DNA from: Rhizobiaceae bacterium
Lineage (GTDB): Bacteria; Pseudomonadota; Alphaproteobacteria; Rhizobiales; Rhizobiaceae
Length of the DNA stretch: 64,000 bases
Assembly (NCBI GenBank): GCA_023953905.1
Contig: JAMLJA010000017.1
Location: forward strand, 1 to 64,000
Direction: 5' to 3'
Numbering within the stretch: the stretch's first letter is position 1; each line of letters starts with the position of its first letter. Both the position numbers and the translations under genes were made by a program. The notes under the pieces are model-generated. The model saw only the letters and a program-made list of their open reading frames with translations. It made no database searches and had not been told where the DNA came from. This document shows positions 17,186 to 25,280 of this stretch, piece by piece.

Positions 17186-18370
17186 TCAGCTCTGTCCGCC
17201 TTCGGGGCCGCGCTTCAGCGGCCCCGTTCGGCCATTCTGGAACCAGGGTTTCAGCACTGTCTCGAATGCCTTGAGCGCGCTGGCGATGGCCTGATGCATG
17301 TCGAGGTATCGATAGGTGCCCAACCGACCGCCAAAGAGGACATTTGGGTGTTTCGCTGAAAGCGCCCTGTACCGTGAATAGATTTCCCGGTCCTCAGTCG
17401 CGCCGACCGGATAGAAAGGCTCGTCGGAGGGTGCGGCTTCGCGAGGGAACTCGCGCACAACGATCGTCCGCTTGGACACGTAGCGGCGCTCCGGATAGAG
17501 ATGGCGATATTCAACCGAGCGAGTGTAGCGCACATCGCGATCCGAGAAATTCATCACGGCACAGCCCTGATAATCTTCCGTGTCGATGATTTCCTTCTCG
17601 AAATCGACAGTTCGCCAGCGAAGCCATCCCTGCGATCCGGCGAAAAACCTGTCGATCGGCCCGGTGTAAATCACCGGCACCTCGGGCTGGAACTGGTGAC
17701 GCAGCGCAAGATAGTCGACCCCCAGGCGTATCGCGATGCGAGGGTTATCGAGCATGCGCGCGAAAAGCTGCGTATAGCCGCTCTCCGGCAGACCCTCATA
17801 GGTGTCGGCGAAATAGCGATTTTCAAAAGTGAAGCGCAACGGAAGCCGGGTGATGATGCTCTCCGGCAGAGTGCGCGGATCAGTCTGCCACTGCTTCCAT
17901 GTGTAGTCGCGAATGAACGCCTCGTAGAGCGGTCGGCCAACCAGCGAAATTGCCTTATCCTCGAGGTTGCCCGAGGCGGCGATACCCGGTTCGGCTGTCT
18001 GAACGGAAATGAGCTGTCTGGCCTCGTCCGGGCTCATGGCTTTGCCGAAGAACCGGCTCATCGTGTCGAGATTGATCGGCATCGGATAGGTCGCGCCGCG
18101 ATGCCGCGCATAAACCGTGTGACGATATCCGGTAAATCTGGCAAATCGCTGGAGATAACGCCACACCGCCTCATTCGAGGTGTGAAACAGATGCGGTCCG
18201 TAGCGATGGATTTCGATGCCGGTCTCAGGGTCAGTCTCGGAGAACGCATTGCCGCCGATATGATCGCGACGGTCTATGAGAAGAACGGAAAGAGCAAGTT
18301 CCGATGCCGCGCGTTCTGCAACCGTTGCCCCATAGAACCCGCACCCCACGACGATCAAGTCGGGCGTCAT
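17186..18370 (-). CDS. glf: UDP-galactopyranose mutase
   Basis: Flavoenzyme that converts UDP-galactopyranose to UDP-galactofuranose, the donor for galactofuranose-containing surface glycans. The 394-aa protein has the FAD dinucleotide fold LIVVGCGFYGATVAERAA, the adjacent RRDHIGGNAFSE, the active-site region HRYGPHLFHTSNEAVW and substrate-binding NFSDRDVRYTRSVEYRHL. Length is normal. The ATG at 18370 is chosen over longer starts because of its GCGAGG ribosome site and because it follows the preceding glycosyltransferase stop by 13 bp. It is last in a run of at least five minus-strand genes of polysaccharide assembly. Confidence 0.95.
   Translation of the reverse strand: MTPDLIVVGCGFYGATVAERAASELALSVLLIDRRDHIGGNAFSETDPETGIEIHRYGPHLFHTSNEAVWRYLQRFARFTGYRHTVYARHRGATYPMPINLDTMSRFFGKAMSPDEARQLISVQTAEPGIAASGNLEDKAISLVGRPLYEAFIRDYTWKQWQTDPRTLPESIITRLPLRFTFENRYFADTYEGLPESGYTQLFARMLDNPRIAIRLGVDYLALRHQFQPEVPVIYTGPIDRFFAGSQGWLRWRTVDFEKEIIDTEDYQGCAVMNFSDRDVRYTRSVEYRHLYPERRYVSKRTIVVREFPREAAPSDEPFYPVGATEDREIYSRYRALSAKHPNVLFGGRLGTYRYLDMHQAIASALKAFETVLKPWFQNGRTGPLKRGPEGGQS
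17203..17226. terminator. GC hairpin between convergent znuA and glf
   Basis: CGGGGCCGC (17203-17211) and GCGGCCCCG (17218-17226) form a perfect 9-bp stem with a 6-base loop. It is 20 bp after the znuA stop and inside the last codons of glf. No T-tract follows on either strand, so it may be a weak bidirectional terminator. Confidence 0.4.
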
Positions 18371-18383
18371 GACGACCTCGCGC

Positions 18384-19946
18384 TCATCGGCTCTCAAGCC
18401 GCTCGTCGGATGGCACTGGCATTGCAACCGCGGCGTTCAGTGTGGCGAGCAGCTCTCGCATGTGGTCGTCGAGAGATGGAATGCGATCGATCCCGTCCCA
18501 ATAGTGTCCGATCAATTCCCGGTTCCTGACGAGTCGTTCCAACGTCTCCCGCAGCGACGCCTTGTCGTTGCGGCGGAAACGGAAGTCCGGCTTGGCGACA
18601 AGTTCTTCAAAGCCCACGCTATCTGACATGATCACGGGGACGCCTGACATCGTCAGCTCGTAAGCCGTGATACTGTAGGTTTCAAACCAGATCGAAGGAA
18701 TGATGCCGACATCAATCTCTCGGACAATCGCCAGCAACTCGTCCTGAGCGTATCCGTCAATCCACCTCACTGCCGCGAGCCGGTCGCTCAACCGCGCCAA
18801 ACGACGCATGATCTGATCGTCTTGGCGGCAGACAATCCACAGTTCCACCTCCCGCGCCCATGGCCCGGCTTCCTCAAGCGCCTCGACCAGCATCGAAAGT
18901 CCCTTTGACGGGATCGCATAGCCAAAGAAGCCAAGTCGCAGCGGTCCGTCCTTGCGCATCTTCTGCTCGTAGCGCTTTTCCCGGACTGCCTGATCGACAT
19001 GGAAGTCAAACCCCAGATGGATGGTTTTCATCAGCGCCGAATCAAGACCGCGCGCGATCAACTGGGCCCTTTGCCGATTGGATACCGTAATGAGCGCATC
19101 CGCGCAGGCATTGACCCGCGCGACATTCTCTTCGCGCCAGCGCCGGAAATCGCGCGATCGATCTGCAAGCTCCAATATTGAATCGTCGAGATTCTCCATC
19201 GACCGTTGCCAGCGCGGCAGCTTCGGCCCGCCAGAGGTTTTGCGATCTCGCAGAACGTCGCGCACGGCGCCGGCGATGTCCGACGCCCAGCCGAAACCAT
19301 GACCCGCGGTCGAGCGAACCACGCCCTCAAGTCCGGTTCCAGATATGCGCGTGCGATCCATGACGTGGATCACAGCCCGCGCCATCTTGGCCCTTCGCGT
19401 GTCTATCAGATGACCGAAGCAGCCGACGCAATCCCGGCCCCCGTGATTGTCGTGGCAATGGTCGCGAAAATCGCGCAGCAGTTCGATCTGCGGGCAGACG
19501 GGATGATAATTGTGCAGAAACAGCACAAGAGCAGCCTTCGTGCGCTGTTTGATCAGTTCCAGCGTCAGGGTACTGATGCCCTCGACATTGTGAAGAATGA
19601 CGGCGTCGTACGGGCCCGTCTCCTCCATCATGCGGAGAAAGGTGTCGGCGGACGCTCGATTGTCCAGACACTCGCCTATGATGGAGACCGAGTCATGCGC
19701 CGGCGCCTTGATGGGGCTGTTGACAATCTCGAAGCTGAGCACGCCGCGATGTTTCAGACTGTTCGAGGTTGGCCGAAACCGGCAGGTGCGGTTGAACCCG
19801 TCATAGGCCCTGCCCGAACTGAGAAACGTGACTTTCCAGCCCGGAATTTCTGCCAGAACCGGAAGGGACTGACGCAGATAGGTGCTGACGCCGCCGCCCT
19901 CCCCGGCCACATCGAACTGGACCCAATTATACACCAGAACCTTCAT
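18384..19946 (-). CDS. GT4-type glycosyltransferase
   Basis: A 520-aa cytoplasmic or membrane-associated GT-B glycosyltransferase. The N-terminal acceptor domain begins MKVLVYNWVQFDVAGEGGGV, with GGGVSTYLRQSLPVL as the glycine-rich loop. The C-terminal donor domain contains LRLGFFGYAIPSKGLSMLVE and the GT4 E-x7-E region seen as FETYSITAYELTMSGVPVIM (about residues 430-449). A cysteine-containing insertion (CHDNHGGRDCVGCFGHLID) near residue 165 resembles the zinc-like element found in some GT4 enzymes. It overlaps the upstream HAD gene by four bases (ATGA). Sugar specificity cannot be read. Confidence 0.85.
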   Translation of the reverse strand: MKVLVYNWVQFDVAGEGGGVSTYLRQSLPVLAEIPGWKVTFLSSGRAYDGFNRTCRFRPTSNSLKHRGVLSFEIVNSPIKAPAHDSVSIIGECLDNRASADTFLRMMEETGPYDAVILHNVEGISTLTLELIKQRTKAALVLFLHNYHPVCPQIELLRDFRDHCHDNHGGRDCVGCFGHLIDTRRAKMARAVIHVMDRTRISGTGLEGVVRSTAGHGFGWASDIAGAVRDVLRDRKTSGGPKLPRWQRSMENLDDSILELADRSRDFRRWREENVARVNACADALITVSNRQRAQLIARGLDSALMKTIHLGFDFHVDQAVREKRYEQKMRKDGPLRLGFFGYAIPSKGLSMLVEALEEAGPWAREVELWIVCRQDDQIMRRLARLSDRLAAVRWIDGYAQDELLAIVREIDVGIIPSIWFETYSITAYELTMSGVPVIMSDSVGFEELVAKPDFRFRRNDKASLRETLERLVRNRELIGHYWDGIDRIPSLDDHMRELLATLNAAVAMPVPSDERLESR

Positions 19947-21955
19947 CGTCGCAGCAACCTGCGTGTCACCCGTCGTGTCAGGTCGATGCCCCGTCCTGGC
20001 GTGGAGGCGGCCTTGCGCAAAAGGCTGTGTCCAGACTTCAAAGCGTCGTAACGGTCAACCAGACTTGGCAGACCGGAAGCGACCAGGCAGCCCGAAATCC
20101 AATAGTCTCGGACCTTCCAGTGGCGCAGGCGGGTGGCGACCGCCGAGGCAGGAACTTTTTCCACGACGGGGTGTGACGCAAGCCCCAGTGCGTCCGCCTC
20201 CTGCCAAAGCTCGGTTACGGCTTCCACCAAAGCCATCGCAGGACGCCCGAACGCAGCGATCGTGCGGTCACGTATACTCTCGATGCGCGGTGCCGTTCCA
20301 AAGGCGAGTGCGTCGATGCCGCCTGACAGTTTCGCCACCGCAGCGCGTTCAAACTCGCGGCGCAAATTGTCGGTGCCTCCTGACACCTCGTCGAATACAG
20401 GCTCTACGCGCGCGCCAATCTGTCGGTAGCCGCGCAACTGGCCGCGGGTCGTGTCGCGAAACAGGCATTCCAGCCAGGCGAAATTGTCCGAGAGGATCGC
20501 GGGAAGCTGCTCGTGCCGGAAAAGCAGGCCGGGCCGCACGTCTGCCACCAGTTCGGAAAGGGCCCGGTTCTGCTCCAGATAGCTATTCGATGCGGCAAGA
20601 AGCACGTCGATCCGCGTGCGCGCCATAAGCTCGGGCGCTTCGCGCAGGAGATGGTTGGCGAGATATACCGCGACCGTGCCCGAATAGCCGATATCGGCAA
20701 ACGCCACATGCCCGGAACCGACGGCACCCTCCTGCCTCAGATAGGCCAGCACCATGTCCTGGCGCGCGCGAATGGCGTCGCGCAATGACTGCTCGATCCC
20801 GTCGCGGTCCATCGCCGCCGCCAGGCGCAGAGCGGAAAGCTGGCGGTCCGCGCGGCCTGCCGTGGCCGGAAGCGGGAGGCCGTAATACTCGACCACCTCA
20901 CGATAACTCACAGGCCGCCCGGTCAACCATGCGACACGCCCCGCAGCTTCCAGAAGGAAATCCTTGCTACAGGCCATGGACAGGACGTGGGTACTCGACC
21001 TGCTCACGCAGAGTTCGCGTATCTCGATCCCGTCGAACTGAGCCGCAAGCTCGGAATTGTGGGTGCGTACGACGTCCCACACGCGAAGGATCGTTGTGGC
21101 ATCCCGGCTCAGAAAGAAGACCCGGCGGATGCCATGCCTACGCGCATGAAGCAATACGGCCATGAGAAACGACGCCATGATGTCGCTGGCAAGGTCGATC
21201 AATTGCGCTGCGCCGCTTGTCGGCGGTGTTTGTGGCGGAGGCGCGAATGCGCGCGCAATGTGCGCTGCCGACCATCCTGCTGCCACAGCATTGCGCACGT
21301 CAGAAATCGCATTATCGCCGACATGAAGGATGCGGGTTGCCGCCACATCGAGACGTGCACGTACCGTCTCGAAGGCATGGCCCTCTCGCTTGGTCTGTCC
21401 GATCCCCGTCGATACGAAAACCTCGTCAAACAGTTGCCGGAGCCCTTTGCGCTCCAGCAATCGATCCATCTGGGCCGGGCTGAAATACATGTCGGAGATC
21501 GCAATCACCTTTTTCCCGGCGCGCTTCAGTTGAGAAATCACCTCGACGGCATCTGGGTGGGCGACCAGCGAATTCTGCTCAAGCTGGCGTTCGAATTCAG
21601 CCGCATCCGCCGCGATCGCAACCCGCTCGGCGTCTTCGGAAATGGCTCCACCGCTTGCCAGAATTCGCTCGAAAACAGTTTCCAGCAATGGTTCGCGCGA
21701 GCCGACAGACACAGAGTCGCGCAGCAGATCTGTCGTCTTCTGCCTGTGAAGAAGCACGTTCTCCGGCCGATCGAACAGCACGGGGTCAAGATGTAGCAGC
21801 AGCTTTTCAGCGGACAGATGCTGGACCTCCTCGAGCCGGAGGCCACGCCGCGCGATCAGCGTATCGAAGAGGTCGAAGCTGATAACATCATGGCGTTCGG
21901 CCAGCTCGATCACCTCCTTCAGCGAGGTGATACTGTAACGACGGCTGCGTCTCAC
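19943..21955 (-). CDS. HAD-like protein of the COG5610 type in polysaccharide cluster
   Basis: A 670-aa protein with an N-terminal HAD hydrolase domain (about residues 1-240): motif I ISFDLFDTLIARRG, motif II AISDMYFSPAQMDRLLE, motif III Lys in GQTKREGHAF and motif IV ILHVGDNAISDVRNAVAAG. The remaining 430 residues, containing RRVFFLSRDATTILRVWD and GHVAFADIGYSGTVAVYLAN, form a second domain seen in COG5610-like proteins of capsule and O-antigen clusters; its activity is unknown to me. The frame extends to 22039, but the GTG at 21955 overlaps the upstream glycosyltransferase stop by four bases (GTGA) and is preferred. It is probably a phosphatase or pyrophosphatase acting on sugar or lipid-linked intermediates (inference). 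Confidence 0.78.
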   Translation of the reverse strand: MRRSRRYSITSLKEVIELAERHDVISFDLFDTLIARRGLRLEEVQHLSAEKLLLHLDPVLFDRPENVLLHRQKTTDLLRDSVSVGSREPLLETVFERILASGGAISEDAERVAIAADAAEFERQLEQNSLVAHPDAVEVISQLKRAGKKVIAISDMYFSPAQMDRLLERKGLRQLFDEVFVSTGIGQTKREGHAFETVRARLDVAATRILHVGDNAISDVRNAVAAGWSAAHIARAFAPPPQTPPTSGAAQLIDLASDIMASFLMAVLLHARRHGIRRVFFLSRDATTILRVWDVVRTHNSELAAQFDGIEIRELCVSRSSTHVLSMACSKDFLLEAAGRVAWLTGRPVSYREVVEYYGLPLPATAGRADRQLSALRLAAAMDRDGIEQSLRDAIRARQDMVLAYLRQEGAVGSGHVAFADIGYSGTVAVYLANHLLREAPELMARTRIDVLLAASNSYLEQNRALSELVADVRPGLLFRHEQLPAILSDNFAWLECLFRDTTRGQLRGYRQIGARVEPVFDEVSGGTDNLRREFERAAVAKLSGGIDALAFGTAPRIESIRDRTIAAFGRPAMALVEAVTELWQEADALGLASHPVVEKVPASAVATRLRHWKVRDYWISGCLVASGLPSLVDRYDALKSGHSLLRKAASTPGRGIDLTRRVTRRLLRR

Positions 21956-22908
21956 TTCTCGACCCGGTCGTTCTTTCCATCGCGAGCGTTGGGCGGTCCA
22001 AGCCGGCTTCTCATCCCACGAATGGTCAGCCGCACCCATTTGACATAGCCGCGCCAGTCTCCCCGGTGGAGTATGTAATGGGCGAAATAGCGCACGAAAT
22101 CCGCTGCCAGAATCAGCGGACGATGGCGGGAGAAAACATATCCGCGATTGCGAAACGTAAGCTCGCGCTTGACGTCGTCGATCGGGTCGACCGCCATCAG
22201 CCAGCGACCCGCAACAGGATGCGCCTCAAACCTCGCAGATGGATGTGTGACCTTCAGCCTGGTGCTTGTGACAACATTCCCGCCAGTTCCAAGGGTTCGC
22301 TGCAGGAAATCGACTTCATCGCCCCGCAGATAGAGCCTTATGTCGGGCAAGCCGAACCGCGTGAACGTCTCTGCCGGTGCAAGGCAGCCGTTGAAGAGAT
22401 GCGCGAATCCCTGAATGCGCCCCATCGGCTCGACATCGGCGACACGATACGTTCGCCGAATGCCCTTGCGATAGGGAAAACAGAGTTGGTCAGGGTGGCT
22501 TTCGTCAATGGGCAACGGTGCGATGAGATCGGCCTTGGTGGCCTCCAGTTCGGCCAGCGCATCGGCAATGAACTCCTTACCTACCAGCGCGCCATCGTCA
22601 TCCAGCAGGAGGATGTGGTCCGCTCCCAGGGCGAGCGCGTGCGCTATGCCTAGAACATACCCGCCGGCCCCACCCAGATTGCGTTCGGTGATAAGCCATG
22701 TGAGTTGCGTTCGGGTCTCGGGACGCTTGCGCTCCTCGGCTGGCGTGTTATCGACCACGATGACGCGCGCAACAGGAATGCTTTGTTCATCGATGGAGCG
22801 GAGCGCGACTGCCAGCCGATCGTAACGCCGATAGGCAACGATAACTGCATAGACGTTGCCCTCGAAGCCTGCTGCGGTGTTCGAGAAGGTGGAGCTTCGG
22901 TAGTACAC
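21952..22908 (-). CDS. GT2-family glycosyltransferase (galactofuranosyltransferase-like)
   Basis: A 318-aa GT-A fold enzyme. It starts near VYAVIVAYRRYDRLAVALRS and has the nucleotide-binding VIVVDNTP, NLGGAGGYVLGIAHALALG and the metal-binding DDDGA in HILLLDDDGALVGKEF. The acceptor or catalytic region reads LRGDEVDFLQRT. The NLGGAGG-plus-DDDG pattern resembles rhamnosyl and galactofuranosyl transferases of the GlfT family, in keeping with glf downstream. No ATG exists at the start; GTG 22908 lies one base past the upstream stop. A longer version from 22965 would overlap the previous gene. Confidence 0.8.
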   Translation of the reverse strand: MYYRSSTFSNTAAGFEGNVYAVIVAYRRYDRLAVALRSIDEQSIPVARVIVVDNTPAEERKRPETRTQLTWLITERNLGGAGGYVLGIAHALALGADHILLLDDDGALVGKEFIADALAELEATKADLIAPLPIDESHPDQLCFPYRKGIRRTYRVADVEPMGRIQGFAHLFNGCLAPAETFTRFGLPDIRLYLRGDEVDFLQRTLGTGGNVVTSTRLKVTHPSARFEAHPVAGRWLMAVDPIDDVKRELTFRNRGYVFSRHRPLILAADFVRYFAHYILHRGDWRGYVKWVRLTIRGMRSRLGPPNARDGKNDRVEK

Positions 22909-22909
22909 G

Positions 22910-23932
22910 TCAGCCAGCCCTGCCCACGATGCGACGTATCCACCAGCGCGGCGACAATCGATCACGCATCTGATGCTGCATTCGGTCAGACTGCTCGGCG
23001 AGACCTTCCAGACGTGCGGCCAGCCGATCCACTGAACGTTCGAGCGCGGAGATGCGTTCGCCCATTGCGTCGAGATTGAACTTGGCCAATGCGTCCGCCC
23101 GAAGATGCATGCGGCCGATAGCCATGAGATGGCCGGGGCCTATATTTCCTTCAGCCCACTCTCGCCTCAACATTTCGTTGCGCAAATGCGCATCGGTCTG
23201 GGCATGAAGTTGTTGGCGCGAGATCACCGTGTTGGAATGCGGATGATCGGGGTCGGTCAAGTCAACGCGACGATGGTAGTTGGCCAGCGGCTTCGCGATC
23301 ACGCCCACCTCATGCGCCGAGACGAGTCGCAGCCCGAACTCCCAGTCTCCCATCACCGGCAGGTCATCTCGGTATGGTCCCAGTTCCGCATGCAAGGCCC
23401 TGCGGTAGACCAGCGAGTTGGTGGTGAGGTGATTGAACAGCATCATGTCGGCGATCTGGATCGCCTGCAGATCGGCGTTCATCACATATTTTCTCAACAC
23501 CGCGGGTACCGGATCGGATGTCTCCTCGATGATGTGGGATTGCGTGCAGACGCCGCCGGATGCCGGATGATCCTCCAGATAGGCAACAGTCTCCTGAAGA
23601 AAGGAGGGCTCCCACGTGTCGTCATCGTCAAGAAAGGTCACATAGCGTCCATCAGCGAGCGCGAGCGCCTGATTTGCGACCCTTTCCATGCCGTCCATGC
23701 CTGTGGCACGACAGAACCGCACGATGAGGCCATGATCGGACGCAGACGCAAGCGCCTCCCTGACTTCGCTGCGGCCAGGAGAATCATCGGCAACGATCCA
23801 CACAAAGTCCTTAAACGTCTGGCTCCCAAGGCTCTCCATGGCCCGCTTCAGCAGAGTTGGACGCGTCCGTGTACGCGTGATGATGCACACGGTTGGAGGT
23901 GCCGTTCGTCCGGATGCCAATTCGACGGTCAA
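22910..23932 (-). CDS. GT2-family glycosyltransferase with C-terminal coiled coil
   Basis: A 340-aa GT-A glycosyltransferase. Donor-binding motifs are VCIITRTRTRPTLLKRAMES, WIVADDSPGRSE and the DxD-type GRYVTFLDDDDTWEP; the acceptor-side segment is LPVMGDWEFGLRLVSAHEVG. The last 60 residues (ERISALERSVDRLAARLEGL) have a heptad pattern suggesting a coiled coil that may anchor the enzyme in a complex. The only reasonable start is TTG 23932, since the nearby ATG is out of frame. It is the first gene of the minus-strand cluster running down to glf. Confidence 0.82.
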   Translation of the reverse strand: MTVELASGRTAPPTVCIITRTRTRPTLLKRAMESLGSQTFKDFVWIVADDSPGRSEVREALASASDHGLIVRFCRATGMDGMERVANQALALADGRYVTFLDDDDTWEPSFLQETVAYLEDHPASGGVCTQSHIIEETSDPVPAVLRKYVMNADLQAIQIADMMLFNHLTTNSLVYRRALHAELGPYRDDLPVMGDWEFGLRLVSAHEVGVIAKPLANYHRRVDLTDPDHPHSNTVISRQQLHAQTDAHLRNEMLRREWAEGNIGPGHLMAIGRMHLRADALAKFNLDAMGERISALERSVDRLAARLEGLAEQSDRMQHQMRDRLSPRWWIRRIVGRAG

Positions 23933-24129
23933 CCTTGTACCATTCCCATTCCTTCCGCGCCCTTCTCCCGGCGTGGCTGGGACAGATCAGAGTGATTCTT
24001 TTCGTAGCTCGTAATGTAAATAATTTGAAACGCCAATGTATATGGGCATATCACCATAGCATTCTGTATAGCCGAATCTCGGGGTGGGGGATTTTGCTTG
24101 GGCGGATGTACCTTGCCAGCAAGGACTGA

Positions 24130-25278
24130 ATGGATACGCACTTGCGCGATGCGCCAGACTCTCGGACGCGTGATCTTGGTGAAAGATTTCGTACTATTCT
24201 CGTTTCTACCGAGTCTGAAAGCGTCAGGCACCGAAACTACATCACGCGCCCTGAGACCGACGCGACGGAACCCCACTGGACGTTCGATGCTCCGCGCGAC
24301 TGCGCCTTTGCTCACCCTGATCATCCCGTATTTGCGAATACGCTGAGCGTCTTCACCCAGGAATGGGTGGGTATTCGTGCCGCAGCGGGTTCATTTCCAG
24401 GCACAAAGCTCGCCATCAGCAATCAGACGAACTGGACAACTTCCGAGCTACGCCTTGTATTGCAAAGGGTTGCTGCCGAGCGGATCGAGAAGGTCGTGGT
24501 GCACGGGGCATGCTCGCCCCTTCTGGACCTCGTGCAGGCACTGCGCATAGCAATGCCTGAACTGACCATTGTGGGCGTGTGGCACGGCTCGATGGCTGCC
24601 TGGTCCTCCAACGAGGAGCGCCTCCTCGCGACCCGGTTTCTGGACATGGCAAGCGCCGGCGTATTCGATCGCATCAGCCTGCTGCGCCGAGGGATGCACA
24701 TTCTGCATCCGAAGGCGGTCGCCTATCTGACACCGAATCTCGTACCAAACGTCGAGATGGACAGGCTTGCGCCCGCGATGGCGCGCAAGCCGATCAACTG
24801 CCTTTTTGCTGGCTGGAACAATCATTGGAAAAACATGTATGCCAACCTTGCTGCGGCCTGCGCCAGCGACTTGGTGGGCACCGTCCTGTCCTACGCGTTC
24901 GCTTCGCTGCCCGAGCCATTGGGCCGAAAGCTCGACACCCTGCCTTATGGCACGCGACGGCAACATTTTGCGTCCCTTGCGAACACGGATCTCGTGCTGA
25001 ACGTCACAAGCGTGGACTGCCACCCTATGGTCGAGATGGAGGCCTTGGCGCTGGGCACTCCGGTGCTGCGCGGCCAGCTCGATCTCGACTTCGGCGTGGA
25101 CCATCCCTTCTCGCGTCTGCTCACCGTAGAGTCACCCCTTGACCCGATGAGCATCAAGGAGCAGCTCGAGGCGGCCGCGGCCACACCCTCGCAGGAGCTG
25201 GCAGATATCGTCGCCGACTACCGAGCGCTTGTCATCGAAACCAGTTTCAAACGCTACGGCCAATTCCTTTGCGGTTGA
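24130..25278 (+). CDS. Glycosyltransferase-like protein of polysaccharide cluster
   Basis: A 382-aa protein with no family that I recognise firmly. The C-terminal half looks like a GT-B donor domain: CLFAGWNNHWKNMYANLAAA is followed by VDCHPMVEMEALALGTPVL, the glutamate-rich motif typical of GT4-like enzymes. The middle has VVVHGACSPLLDLVQAL and VGVWHGSMAAW. There is no signal peptide or membrane segment. The ATG at 4 bp from an AAGGAC ribosome site begins a divergent transcript relative to the minus-strand cluster and is followed after two bases by the next transferase gene. Confidence 0.65.
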   Translation: MDTHLRDAPDSRTRDLGERFRTILVSTESESVRHRNYITRPETDATEPHWTFDAPRDCAFAHPDHPVFANTLSVFTQEWVGIRAAAGSFPGTKLAISNQTNWTTSELRLVLQRVAAERIEKVVVHGACSPLLDLVQALRIAMPELTIVGVWHGSMAAWSSNEERLLATRFLDMASAGVFDRISLLRRGMHILHPKAVAYLTPNLVPNVEMDRLAPAMARKPINCLFAGWNNHWKNMYANLAAACASDLVGTVLSYAFASLPEPLGRKLDTLPYGTRRQHFASLANTDLVLNVTSVDCHPMVEMEALALGTPVLRGQLDLDFGVDHPFSRLLTVESPLDPMSIKEQLEAAAATPSQELADIVADYRALVIETSFKRYGQFLCG

Positions 25279-25280
25279 GA

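Noticed and set aside
17501..18529. Plus-strand open frame opposite glf
   Set aside because: glf is unambiguous on the minus strand; the antisense product has no family features.
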